Positions 44,551 through 52,433 of a stretch of 64,000 bases of DNA are shown here, piece after piece (the first letter of the stretch is position 1; every line of letters begins with the position of its first letter). This DNA comes from Cytobacillus eiseniae (lineage in GTDB: Bacteria > Bacillota > Bacilli > Bacillales > Cytobacillaceae): NCBI RefSeq assembly GCF_017874625.1, contig NZ_JAGIKZ010000007.1, forward strand, positions 1 to 64,000, read 5' to 3'. Under the pieces are notes generated by a model. It did not search any database. It saw nothing but the letters and a program-made list of their open reading frames with translations, and was not told the DNA's origin. The position numbers were made by a program, and so were the translations under genes.

Positions 44551-44607
44551 TAAAGAATGAGAGCAGGCAGCGGTGAATCATTTCCGCTGCCTGTTCTTAT
44601 TCTTTAG
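44551..44607 (+). terminator. Long-stem terminator after sscA
   Basis: A 24-bp stem with two mismatches: CTAAAGAATGAGAGCAGG, CAGCGG and the complement, with TGAATCATTT loop. Confidence 0.85.
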
Positions 44608-44621
44608 TCAGTGCTCTTTCA

Positions 44622-44801
44622 TTACGTATATAGAATTTCAACAAATGAAGAGATTAGAAGGATGGTGACTAAAATATTGATCGTACGAAACACTTTTGGT
44701 TGTCGCTCTTCAGGAATTTCCTTTTGAAGACAAAGGGAATTTGTCATTTTGTTAATATTATATAAAATAAATACAGAGAAAATTATAAAAATGAAGATCA
44801 T
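44622..44801 (-). CDS. Small two-helix membrane protein
   Basis: 59 residues: MIFIFIIFSVFILYNINKMT, then NSLCLQKEIPEERQPKVFR, then TINILVTILLISSFVEILYT. Two hydrophobic helices separated by a polar loop. AAGGAGGG lies 7 nt before the ATG. Intact, with no frame disruption. No family recognised. Confidence 0.7.
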   Translation of the reverse strand: MIFIFIIFSVFILYNINKMTNSLCLQKEIPEERQPKVFRTINILVTILLISSFVEILYT

Positions 44802-44897
44802 TGAAAATTCCCTCCTTAAAATAGTCTTTTACTAGGATAGGACCTGCATATTTATATGTTACTTACAATATCAAAATTCGCCGAAAAAAGATAGTAT

Positions 44898-45446
44898 TTA
44901 AGATTTGCTGCTATGGAGTAAAATTTCTAAGCCATCTTCATTCTCTTCAATATATGACCGATTCGGTGCAGTAAGCACATTTTTAGCTTTCACAAAATCA
45001 GAGTAACAAAGGCCAACATGAAAAGCTAGTAAAATGGTAAAATAATGTACATAATGAGGAAAGCTAAGACAAGCTACAATCAAAAGGCTATTTATTACTG
45101 TAAATGGTGTAAATAATGCAATAATGAAAGACCATTTTGTAATTGGTTCATATACTTTTATTTTGACAATTGGGATCATCCAGTATTTAAAAGTGAGTGA
45201 TTTTCTAACTTTATTTTTAAGGTAAATAATAGGCAAATAATGCAAAAGTTTATGCAATGGATACATGATCCAAAGGCTGATTATAAACAATAAGAAATAA
45301 TTATCATAAAAAGAAGTCGTTGCAAACAAATATTGTGCAGGAACATAGATCAAAATAAAGGTAATAAGCATAGTTAGGACAGACATAATGAAAAGTCTTT
45401 GATCGCCATTATGTTTGTACATATTAATTGTTTTCCAGCAATTCAT
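44898..45446 (-). CDS. DUF3267-like membrane protein
   Basis: 182 residues from the ATG at 45446 (GGAGGTGTG upstream; the longer frame would bury it). Four to five hydrophobic helices. LHKLLHYLPII (about 66-76) occupies the place of the HExxH-like motif of DUF3267 proteins, with lysine where the glutamate is expected. The N terminus NCWKTINMYKHNGDQRL is also typical. The family is of unknown function, thought to resemble membrane metalloproteases; the missing Glu argues against that activity here. Confidence 0.75.
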   Translation of the reverse strand: MNCWKTINMYKHNGDQRLFIMSVLTMLITFILIYVPAQYLFATTSFYDNYFLLFIISLWIMYPLHKLLHYLPIIYLKNKVRKSLTFKYWMIPIVKIKVYEPITKWSFIIALFTPFTVINSLLIVACLSFPHYVHYFTILLAFHVGLCYSDFVKAKNVLTAPNRSYIEENEDGLEILLHSSKS

Positions 45447-45612
45447 AAGTATCACACCTCCAAAAGGTGAACGGGTATTCTTCAAAACTTACTAAGATAC
45501 TTTACGATGAACGAAGGAAAAAATCAATAGGTAAAACACGTAGATTTTGTCGTTGAAAATGGCTAGATTTAATTGTATTTTTGTGGTTTTACTTCATGAT
45601 CGGAGGAAGTAA

Positions 45613-45948
45613 GTGGATATTCAAAAGATAGTAGAAAAAATTCAAAAGTTAGAGTATCATCAACAACTATTATTGAAAGTAATCGAAAATAATCATTGTT
45701 GTTTTTATAAATTAATCGTTGAAAAGTCGCTAGGGGAAAAGGAAGTAAAAGAATTTGAAGAAAATTGTGAAAAAATGAGCATGAAAATGGAAGAACAAAA
45801 AGCGGAAGGATTGGTTTACTTTCATCCGCTTTATATCGAATTTAAATCTCTTTTACACCCAGTTTTTAAAGCTGAAGACGTAATCATGGCTTGTATAAAA
45901 CAGAGGTTATATCTTCCATTAATGGAGGAATTAAGAAAATATTTTTGA
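45613..45948 (+). CDS. yhaI: YhaI family protein (DUF1878)
   Basis: 111 residues, GTG start after GGAGGAAG. Helical: KIQKLEYHQQLLLKVIENN, FYKLIVEKSLGEKEVKEFE, MEEQKAEGLVYFHPLYIEF and LPLMEELRKYF. It matches YhaI of B. subtilis, which lies next to hpr. Function unknown. Convergent with hpr with only 4 bp between stops. Confidence 0.88.
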   Translation: MDIQKIVEKIQKLEYHQQLLLKVIENNHCCFYKLIVEKSLGEKEVKEFEENCEKMSMKMEEQKAEGLVYFHPLYIEFKSLLHPVFKAEDVIMACIKQRLYLPLMEELRKYF

Positions 45949-45952
45949 TTAT

Positions 45953-46528
45953 TTAGACACTTTCTTGTAGGGAGGTGTCTTTTTTACAAAGCCTTCCGTC
46001 CTCTTCGACAAAATCATTTTCTAAGTTAGCAAAGGATTTCTCAAAGATTTCCATGAAATCATCGCCATATACATTCCTGACAATGGCCATAATTTCTATG
46101 ACATCAGGGAATTTGCCATACAATTCTCGAAGTGGCTTCGCACCAGAGTATACGGCATTTTTATCAGGCTCAAATGATTCCATCAGTTTCAGTAAGACTT
46201 CCTCACCTTCTGCAGTCAGTTCAATATACGTATTCCTTTTATCACTTTCCTTTTTAGAAAACTTAAGCAGGCCTCGTTCTTCAAGCTTTTTAGAAAAGTT
46301 AAACGCGGTTGAAACATGCATGACTCCAAACTTGGCCACATCTGAAATGGAGGCACCTTTTAAATGGTAGGAAATCATTAAAATATGGTGTTCATTAATA
46401 TTTAAATCATAAGGTTTGATCCACTGCTGCCAATCCTTTTCAATAGTTTTCCAAAGTGCTTTACTTAATTGAGCAATTCGCTGGCTAAAAATCATTGCTT
46501 CTTTCATCGAATACAATTTATCGTTCAT
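45953..46528 (-). CDS. hpr: Hpr (ScoC), MarR-family transition-state regulator
   Basis: 191 residues. Winged-helix MarR domain: [60 protein letters not shown] and a C-terminal extension with [22 protein letters not shown]. In B. subtilis Hpr represses extracellular protease genes (aprE, nprE) and sporulation functions. Gene order with yhaI, yhaH and trpP is the same. A terminator lies on the yhaH side, so hpr has its own promoter. Confidence 0.95.
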   Translation of the reverse strand: MNDKLYSMKEAMIFSQRIAQLSKALWKTIEKDWQQWIKPYDLNINEHHILMISYHLKGASISDVAKFGVMHVSTAFNFSKKLEERGLLKFSKKESDKRNTYIELTAEGEEVLLKLMESFEPDKNAVYSGAKPLRELYGKFPDVIEIMAIVRNVYGDDFMEIFEKSFANLENDFVEEDGRLCKKDTSLQESV

Positions 46529-46765
46529 AAAGTTTCATTCACCTACTTTTTAAATTATCTAATAACATTATGCCAATAAAACAATAATTAATAAAGATAT
46601 AAAAATACAAAATTTTTAGAAATTATTTCATGTGCGAATGTATTTATACGAAGTAATCAATAATTAAATAAAATAAACACTTGAGTGATCATCAAATTTA
46701 AATGATTGATCCAAATATAAAAGAGCAAGCATTCACTTTATTAATATATTTGTTTTCGGCTTAAA

Positions 46766-46808
46766 AATAAAAAATCCTTCTTTTTTTTATAAAGAAAGGA
46801 TTTTTATT
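46766..46808. terminator. Terminator downstream of yhaH
   Basis: AAAAATCCTTCTTTTTTTTATAAAG... pairs with AAGAAAGGATTTTT; A/T-rich flanks. The rest of the gap 46529-46828 shows nothing more. Confidence 0.75.
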
Positions 46809-46828
46809 TTATAAATTGGAATATTTTA

Positions 46829-47191
46829 TCAATTTTTTTGCACGTTTAAGCTTTTTTCGAGTTCCTGTATGGCGTTTTCAATTTCTTTTAGTTCTTTTTG
46901 AAGCTCCTGCTGATGTGGAAGAATGTCTTTCTTCCAACTGCTAATCGATTGTTTGACATCAGCTGAAAAAGCAATAATTTCCTTCGTTCCCTCTTTTGAA
47001 GCTGTAATTGTCGTGCTCTTTATGTCAATAAATTTATCTTTAAGATCAACCAATTGATTTTGAAGAGATCTGCTCCTTTCCTGCAATTGTTTGCGAGTGT
47101 TTTTCCCTGATGCAGGTGCAGATAATAATGTACTGATTCCTGCAGCTGCCCCGCCGATGAAAAATCCTAATAACAATGATTTCAATTTCAT
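46829..47191 (-). CDS. yhaH: YhaH, YtxH-domain protein
   Basis: 120 residues from the ATG at 47191 (GAGAGGTGATC upstream). N-terminal membrane segment LKSLLLGFFIGGAAAGISTLL with the YtxH glycine pattern, followed by SAPASGKNTRKQLQERS and a long amphipathic helix (residues about 40-115). It matches B. subtilis YhaH, whose expression is tied to the general stress/cell-envelope programme in that group. Single-pass membrane protein; function unknown. Confidence 0.87.
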   Translation of the reverse strand: MKLKSLLLGFFIGGAAAGISTLLSAPASGKNTRKQLQERSRSLQNQLVDLKDKFIDIKSTTITASKEGTKEIIAFSADVKQSISSWKKDILPHQQELQKELKEIENAIQELEKSLNVQKN

Positions 47192-47403
47192 TATGATCAC
47201 CTCTCTATAGTAGATTTTACTATATGTTGTTAAGAAATCCTTCAAAAATTGTGAAGGATTTATCGCAAATTTTTCTAATCAGTCCAATAGATGATTGTTC
47301 AGGCTCATATGATCGGTGGAACAAGCATACATTTAACTAATGACTATATGTTAAGTGAAGATTATTGATCATATATTGCTTCTAAAGGAGTGGATGAACC
47401 CCG

Positions 47404-47595
47404 ATGTCAGGTATCATAACAGCTATTTATACAATTGGAATCTTATTATTAGCTGGTGGTGTTCATTTCTACTTAGCTATAAAAAAGCCTAGGGTATACC
47501 CTCCAAAACATATTTTAAGAAAGAGAGCTACCGCATTGGGAGCAGGAGGGATTTGTTTATTGCTACTTGGGATTATCATACATAGCTTTCAATAG
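47404..47595 (+). CDS. Small two-helix membrane protein
   Basis: 63 residues: helix 1 about 4-25 (IITAIYTIGILLLAGGVHFYL), the loop KKPRVYPPKHILRKR, helix 2 about 42-62. AAAGGAG lies 13 nt before the ATG, a long spacing; the frame upstream has a stop, so this is the only start. A terminator follows. Unknown family. Confidence 0.7.
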   Translation: MSGIITAIYTIGILLLAGGVHFYLAIKKPRVYPPKHILRKRATALGAGGICLLLLGIIIHSFQ

Positions 47596-47608
47596 AATCT
47601 ATACAAAA

Positions 47609-47638
47609 ATGTCCCAAAAGAAATTCTTTTGGGACATT
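47609..47638. terminator. Bidirectional terminator
   Basis: ATGTCCCAAAAG-AAATT-CTTTTGGGACAT. It lies between the small membrane gene and trpP. Confidence 0.85.
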
Positions 47639-47645
47639 AAACTAT

Positions 47646-48179
47646 TTATTTTGGTATGACAACGGATTGCTTTGTCAGGTTTGTTCTTTTCATGATGGAC
47701 TGTGCAATTGGGTATAAAATAATCATTGTAATTGTATTCACGAGGACTGCTGGTAAGACAACCAATCCAAATAATACGGTGAAAGGTCCTGGCAATCCTA
47801 CAATAAGAAAGGCAGATGTTAAAAATACAATACCAGAAATAAGGGTACCAACTGCAGTTAAAACAGCGGCACTTATCATTGATTTATTAAACTTCTGTAC
47901 CAATAGGAATAATCCAAAAAATAAAGCAGCAGTCACTGGCTTATCGATTATGTTTGGAATGAGTCCACCTGGAAAGGTAGTTGTCAGCCCAGAAATAATT
48001 CCTGTTGATAATGATAAAAGAAGTACACTCTTAGCATCGGGAAAAAGAATAATCCCTAAAAACATCATAGTCAACATCATGTCAGGCTTCATGCCTGCTC
48101 CAAATCCAGGCATTACAGCATGCAATACGGCACCCATTCCCACCAAAAGGGATAAGGCAACAAGGTTTTTCGTTTTCAT
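47646..48179 (-). CDS. trpP: TrpP, tryptophan transporter
   Basis: 177 residues, all membrane helices (about five), with KPDMMLTMMFLGIILFPDAK, GLTTTFPGGLIPNIIDKPVT and VLFGLVVLPAVLVNTITMII. Matches TrpP (YhaG) of B. subtilis in length and position. It takes up tryptophan. Translation is likely controlled by the TRAP-binding triplets that overlap its ribosome site. Confidence 0.93.
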   Translation of the reverse strand: MKTKNLVALSLLVGMGAVLHAVMPGFGAGMKPDMMLTMMFLGIILFPDAKSVLLLSLSTGIISGLTTTFPGGLIPNIIDKPVTAALFFGLFLLVQKFNKSMISAAVLTAVGTLISGIVFLTSAFLIVGLPGPFTVLFGLVVLPAVLVNTITMIILYPIAQSIMKRTNLTKQSVVIPK

Positions 48180-48182
48180 CTT

Positions 48183-48234
48183 CTCAACTCTCCTATTCTC
48201 ATCTCAGCTATTTGTTTCTCCTACAGTGCACTCA
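48183..48234 (-). promoter_or_regulatory. TRAP-binding site over the trpP ribosome site
   Basis: On the minus strand six NAG triplets (TAG, GAG, GAG, TAG, GAG, GAG) are each separated by exactly 2 nt, ending just before AAG-ATG of trpP; more triplets (GAG, TAG) lie upstream with wider spacing. This is the pattern bound by tryptophan-loaded TRAP (MtrB), which would hide the ribosome site when tryptophan is abundant. Confidence 0.88.
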
Positions 48235-48314
48235 TTGCCTGCAGCGAAAAACTTGTAGTAATTATAACATATTGTTCACAGAATAAAAGTATAAATTTTC
48301 AGTAATTACTATTT

Positions 48315-48575
48315 ATTTTTTATCGCAAACATAGTTGCTAATTAATACTTAATTGGTAAAGGTTGATTTCCGCGCACGTGTGCTCCCTTTCCGCGGGGTA
48401 GCCTCGGAGCATCCGCTCCTGCGTAAGTCTCAGCTGTCCTACGCATCCCGCAGGATATTGAATGGACTTCTTGAATTCACACCGCACGAAGGAAATGCGA
48501 ATGCATTTTTGCGGAGTCTCGCACCTTCCGCTCCAATCAACTGACCTATTTTGTAAAGAAAAAGGCCATAATTTT
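48315..48575 (+). mobile_element. Family A dispersed element, copy 4
   Basis: Keeps GGTTGATTTCCGCGCACG, CTTTCCGCGGGG, GTCTCAGCTGTCC, GAATTCACACCGC and CTCCAATCAACTGACC. The left end is diverged and the GC-rich centre is shorter by about 20 bp than in copies 2 and 3. Confidence 0.85.
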
Positions 48576-48585
48576 TTAGTGGGTA

Positions 48586-49005
48586 TTACAATTTGCTTTT
48601 TATGCCATCAGCAATTTCTTGTAATGCTTCGGAGGTATATTCTGATTGATGTGATTTCCAGACAGCACCAAAGCCATCGCCGCTTCCATATCTCGGGATC
48701 AGGTGCATGTGATAATGAAAGACGGTTTGTCCTGCCGCTTCTCCTGTATTTGTGATGATGTTCATTCCAACTGGGTTGAATTCAGCTTTAATCGCATTAG
48801 CCAGCTGTGGGACAACCTCAAAAATATTTCGGGCGGCTTCAGGGCTTAAATCATAAATATTTTCATTATGTATTTTAGGGATAATTAATGTATGTCCTTT
48901 AGTGATTTGGCTTATATCAAGAAACGCGAGTACATGTTCATTTTCAAATACTTTTTTTGAAGGAATATCCCCATTAATAATTTGACAAAAAATACAATTA
49001 CTCAT
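48586..49005 (-). CDS. hit: Hit, HIT-family nucleotide-binding protein
   Basis: 139 residues from the ATG at 49005 (AGGAGG 8 nt upstream). Histidine triad HYHMHLIP (about 95-102) and zinc-like pattern CIFCQIINGDIPS at the N terminus. HIT proteins hydrolyse purine nucleoside phosphoramidates or dinucleotides. Divergent from ecsA with a candidate structured RNA in between. Natural substrate unknown. Confidence 0.93.
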   Translation of the reverse strand: MSNCIFCQIINGDIPSKKVFENEHVLAFLDISQITKGHTLIIPKIHNENIYDLSPEAARNIFEVVPQLANAIKAEFNPVGMNIITNTGEAAGQTVFHYHMHLIPRYGSGDGFGAVWKSHQSEYTSEALQEIADGIKSKL

Positions 49006-49064
49006 TTGAAACAACCTCCTGCATTAGTTATTTTTCCCTTATATTAACATAGTTGAGAAAAGGT

Positions 49065-49515
49065 GAAAAGGCAGGATCCGCGTGGAATCCTGCCCTCGTG
49101 AAGGGGAAAGCTTCAGTTTAAGACGTTTTTAATTACAGGTTATTCCCTTTGATAAACACCTCATTTTTAGATGATTGTGTTTACTTCTAGAGACTTTCGA
49201 TCTTTGTTCAAGCGAACCATCCCCTATATCTTTATATGTTTTTTACAACGTATAAAGCAGGATCCTGTCTTTTACAAACACCTCATTTCAAAGTGTGAGT
49301 TAGACCACCAACGGGTTAGGCGATCAGAACGGAAGATCTTTCGGTTAATGTGCATACTTTGCCCAATGTAACCATCCCCTTGATTTTAAACGTATGAAGC
49401 AATTCATGAAAGTGATTTTAGCTGTCTGCGACAGACACCTCATTTCAAGTTTTGATAATTCTTTACGTTATCAAATGACTTGTTTCCCCTTCATAGATTA
49501 GAATACCCGCTTTTG
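49065..49515 (-). ncRNA. Candidate large structured RNA between hit and ecsA
   Basis: The 5' end TGAAGGGGAAA (49493-49483) is exactly complementary to TTTCCCCTTCA near the 3' end (49109-49099). Inside lie a 12-bp-class hairpin CAAGT-CAT-TTGATAA...TTATCAA-A-ACTTG, the hairpin TGTCTG-TCG-CAGACA, TAAACAC/GTGTTTA, three copies of AAATGAGGTGT and two copies of GGGGATGGTT...TTG..CAAAG. It ends in a terminator, GGCAGGATCC-like stem plus TTTTC (about 49095-49065). No good reading frame. It may be an independent RNA or the leader of hit. Confidence 0.55.
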
Positions 49516-49653
49516 GATTTCATATACATCAAGTACAAAGTTTTTCTAAAAAGTTTCATGACGATTTATTAAACAAGATTTGCCCTCTAAATTGGACAAT
49601 TTCCAGCTGCATTTTTACAATAGAAGTAGTAAATAGGGAAGGACGTTTGAAAA

Positions 49654-50394
49654 ATGGCGCTTTTGCAAATTGAGAATGTGACAGGTGGCTATACAAGAAA
49701 TCCTGTGTTGAAAGATGTTTCATTTACTGTGAATGAAAAAGAAATTGTAGGATTAATCGGATTAAATGGTGCTGGAAAGAGTACAACAATTAAGCATGTG
49801 ATCGGTCTAATGGAGCCACATAGCGGTGAAATAAAGATTAATGGTAGCTTATTTCAAAAGAATAAGGAAGAATATCGCAGGCAATTTACCTTTGTTCCTG
49901 AAACACCGATACTATATGATGAGCTTACTCTGAGGGAACATTTAGAATTAACGGCTATGGCTTATGGGCTTAAACCATCTGAATATAAGGAACGGATGGA
50001 AAAATTGCTGAAGGAATTCCGCATGGAAAAACGTTTGAAATGGTTTCCAGCTCATTTCTCAAAAGGGATGAAGCAAAAGGTAATGATTATGTGTGCGTTT
50101 TTAGTTCAGCCTTCTTTATATATTGTGGATGAACCTTTCGTCGGTCTTGATCCGCTTGGGATTCAATCCTTACTTGATATGATGAAAAAAATGAAGGAAG
50201 AAGGCGCAGGCATTTTAATGTCTACACATATTTTAGCAACAGCGGAAAGATATTGTGACAGGTTTGTAATTTTACATGAAGGTAAAGTGCGGGCAAAAGG
50301 AACATTAACTGAATTGAGAGAGCAATTTTCAATGCCAGATGCGACTTTAGATGATATTTATATTCAACTGACAAAGGAAGAAGATTATGTTTGA
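49654..50394 (+). CDS. ecsA: EcsA, ABC transporter ATP-binding protein
   Basis: 246 residues. Walker A GLNGAGKST, Q-loop FVPETPILYDEL, signature region FSKGMKQKVMI, Walker B LYIVDEPFVGLDP and the switch STHILATAER. Partner of EcsB; the Ecs system exports peptides (pheromone or degraded signals), and its loss affects sigW, secretion, competence and sporulation in B. subtilis. GGGAAGGACG precedes the ATG. First gene of ecsABC. Confidence 0.95.
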   Translation: MALLQIENVTGGYTRNPVLKDVSFTVNEKEIVGLIGLNGAGKSTTIKHVIGLMEPHSGEIKINGSLFQKNKEEYRRQFTFVPETPILYDELTLREHLELTAMAYGLKPSEYKERMEKLLKEFRMEKRLKWFPAHFSKGMKQKVMIMCAFLVQPSLYIVDEPFVGLDPLGIQSLLDMMKKMKEEGAGILMSTHILATAERYCDRFVILHEGKVRAKGTLTELREQFSMPDATLDDIYIQLTKEEDYV

Positions 50395-51598
50395 TGAGAA
50401 GGTATTATGGAAAGAGCGGTTAAGTAAAAGAACGAAAGAGCTAAGCAGTTACTTGCGATATATATTTAATGGCCATATTGTTATAGTTCTTGTCTTTCTG
50501 CTGGGAACGGCTGCGTTTTATTATCAGCAATGGTTAACGACTGTTCCTGAGCAATTTCCGGCTGCGTGGATTATGGCGATCGTCCTTGCTTCTATCCTTA
50601 CATATAGCCCGATCTTCACCTTTCTTTCAGAGGCAGATCGCATTTTTCTTTTGCCGCTTGAGAATAGACTGAATGGATTTTTCCAACGGGCAAAAGTAGT
50701 CAGCTTTTTTCTGCATGCCTATTTGCTAATTATGGGCTTAGCTGTTTTTATGCCGATGTATGCAAGAGTGAATGAGGGAGATTTCCAAGCATTTCTTCCA
50801 TTTTTGCTTGCGATACTCGTAATGAAAGTGTTCAATCTATTAATCCGTTGGCAAGTGCAATATTATGTAGAAAAAAATATTCACTTAATTGATTCTTTGA
50901 TTCGCTTTGCTGTAAACACAGTATTTTTATTCTTCTTATTTTCAAATGAAGGGCTCTTATTCCTACTTCCAGAAGTATTCTTATTAGTGCTTTTGCTCCT
51001 TTTTTATCGTAAAAGCACATCGAAAAAAGGATTAAAATGGGAATTTCTAATTGAGCAAGAAGAAAGAAGAATGTCTTCCTTTTATCGTTTTGCCAATATG
51101 TTTACCGATGTCCCGAATTTACGTGATCGGGTAAAGAGACGCCAATGGCTTGATTGGGTATTTAGGAAGCTTGCGTTTAAACAGGAAAATTCGTTTCATT
51201 ACCTATATATCCGGACGTTTCTGCGAGCAGGGGATTATTTTGGTCTCTTTGTTCGGTTAACGCTCATTGGGGCAGGAGGGATTTATTTATTATCGTTTGG
51301 CTATGGACAAGTTTTACTTATGCTCCTGTTTATGTATTTAACAGGGTTTCAGTTATTGCCTCTTTGGAATCATCACCAGAATAAGCTATGGGTGAATCTT
51401 TATCCGATTGAGGCGGGTGAGAAGGGAAGAGCATTCAAAAAAATATTGGCCAATCTTTTATATGTCCAAGCGATTCTATTATCAATTGTTGTCCTTTTAA
51501 ATGGAGAGCTGCTGCTTTCGATTATTTCCTTTGTAGCTGGAATGACCTTTAGTTATTTCTTTGCTCATATGTATGCCCCTAAAAAGCTATCATTGTAA
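50387..51598 (+). CDS. ecsB: EcsB, ABC transporter permease
   Basis: 403 residues, overlapping ecsA by 8 bp (AAAGGAAG upstream of the ATG). A cytoplasmic N-terminal segment is followed by multiple membrane helices and a charged cytoplasmic loop (about 210-265; EEERRMSSFYRFANMFTDVP and PNLRDRVKRRQWLDWVFRKL) characteristic of EcsB. Forms the membrane channel with EcsA. Probably needed for normal secretion and envelope stress responses. Confidence 0.95.
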   Translation: MFDEKVLWKERLSKRTKELSSYLRYIFNGHIVIVLVFLLGTAAFYYQQWLTTVPEQFPAAWIMAIVLASILTYSPIFTFLSEADRIFLLPLENRLNGFFQRAKVVSFFLHAYLLIMGLAVFMPMYARVNEGDFQAFLPFLLAILVMKVFNLLIRWQVQYYVEKNIHLIDSLIRFAVNTVFLFFLFSNEGLLFLLPEVFLLVLLLLFYRKSTSKKGLKWEFLIEQEERRMSSFYRFANMFTDVPNLRDRVKRRQWLDWVFRKLAFKQENSFHYLYIRTFLRAGDYFGLFVRLTLIGAGGIYLLSFGYGQVLLMLLFMYLTGFQLLPLWNHHQNKLWVNLYPIEAGEKGRAFKKILANLLYVQAILLSIVVLLNGELLLSIISFVAGMTFSYFFAHMYAPKKLSL

Positions 51599-51670
51599 TC
51601 TTTTGTAATGAAACCTTTCTCTTATGGCAATCGTATATTTTAGTACAAATGAAAAAGGGATGGGTAGCGC

Positions 51671-52396
51671 ATGGATGAATATAATCTAACCGTCGTTCAG
51701 GAGATTGATGACTGGAAGCGTCGGATGAGAAGGAAGTCGGGTATTCTTAATCGTCTTTCGAAAAAGGCACAAACAAAAGTGAATAATTGGATTCCAGAGA
51801 AAGCACATCAGGTTATGACTGAAAGCATTAAGAATATGGTAAAGGCAACGCTTGTCGGCTCAAATATGACGACTAAAAAGAATCAACTAGCATTCCCTTC
51901 ATTAGCTGAGATGGATGAACAATTAATGAAAAAGCTCTCTACTTACCGAAAGACGGCAATCGTCGAAGGTGCGGGTACAGGGGCAGGAGGGATTCTGCTT
52001 GGGTTGGCTGATTTTCCGCTCTTATTATCAATAAAAATGAAGTTTCTTTTTGAAGCAGCCACCATTTATGGCTTTGATACAAATGAATATGAGGAACGGC
52101 TCTTTATTCTACATGTATTTCAGCTTGCATTCTCTAGTGATGAAAAGAGAAAGGAAATGATGGAAATTATTGAGAATTGGGATAGGAGAAAAACAGAACT
52201 AATGGACATGGATTGGCAGGAGTTCCAGCAGGAATACCGTGACTACATTGATTTTGTGAAAATGCTTCAGCTCTTACCTGGAATTGGTGCTGCTGTTGGT
52301 GCAGTTGCTAATAATAATTTATTAGAGCAACTTGGCGAGGTTGCAAAAAATTCCTATCGAATACGTAAATTAAAAACAGCTCCCAAACCTGATTGA
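51671..52396 (+). CDS. ecsC: EcsC family protein
   Basis: 241 residues. EcsC domain with LAFPSLAEMDEQLMKKLS, IVEGAGTGAGGILLGLADFP and LLSIKMKFLFEAATIYGFD, the latter two being the family hallmark. The hydrophobic stretch at about 100-118 may contact the membrane. GGGATGGG precedes the ATG. Third gene of the ecs operon; in B. subtilis its loss has little phenotype. A terminator overlaps its stop. Confidence 0.93.
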   Translation: MDEYNLTVVQEIDDWKRRMRRKSGILNRLSKKAQTKVNNWIPEKAHQVMTESIKNMVKATLVGSNMTTKKNQLAFPSLAEMDEQLMKKLSTYRKTAIVEGAGTGAGGILLGLADFPLLLSIKMKFLFEAATIYGFDTNEYEERLFILHVFQLAFSSDEKRKEMMEIIENWDRRKTELMDMDWQEFQQEYRDYIDFVKMLQLLPGIGAAVGAVANNNLLEQLGEVAKNSYRIRKLKTAPKPD

Positions 52397-52413
52397 GTTT
52401 TGGGGCTGTTTTT
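52371..52413 (+). terminator. ecs operon terminator
   Basis: AAAAACAGCTCCCAAA...TTTTGGGGCTGTTTTTT. The ecsC stop lies in the loop. Confidence 0.85.
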
Positions 52414-52433
52414 TGAGTGGATAAAACTAGTTA

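Noticed and set aside
48353-48755. 63- and 97-codon ORFs
   Set aside because: The first is in family A copy 4; the second runs antisense into hit. Neither has a ribosome site.
49171-49371. 66-codon plus-strand ORF between hit and ecsA
   Set aside because: No ribosome site, and it runs antisense through the structured RNA candidate.
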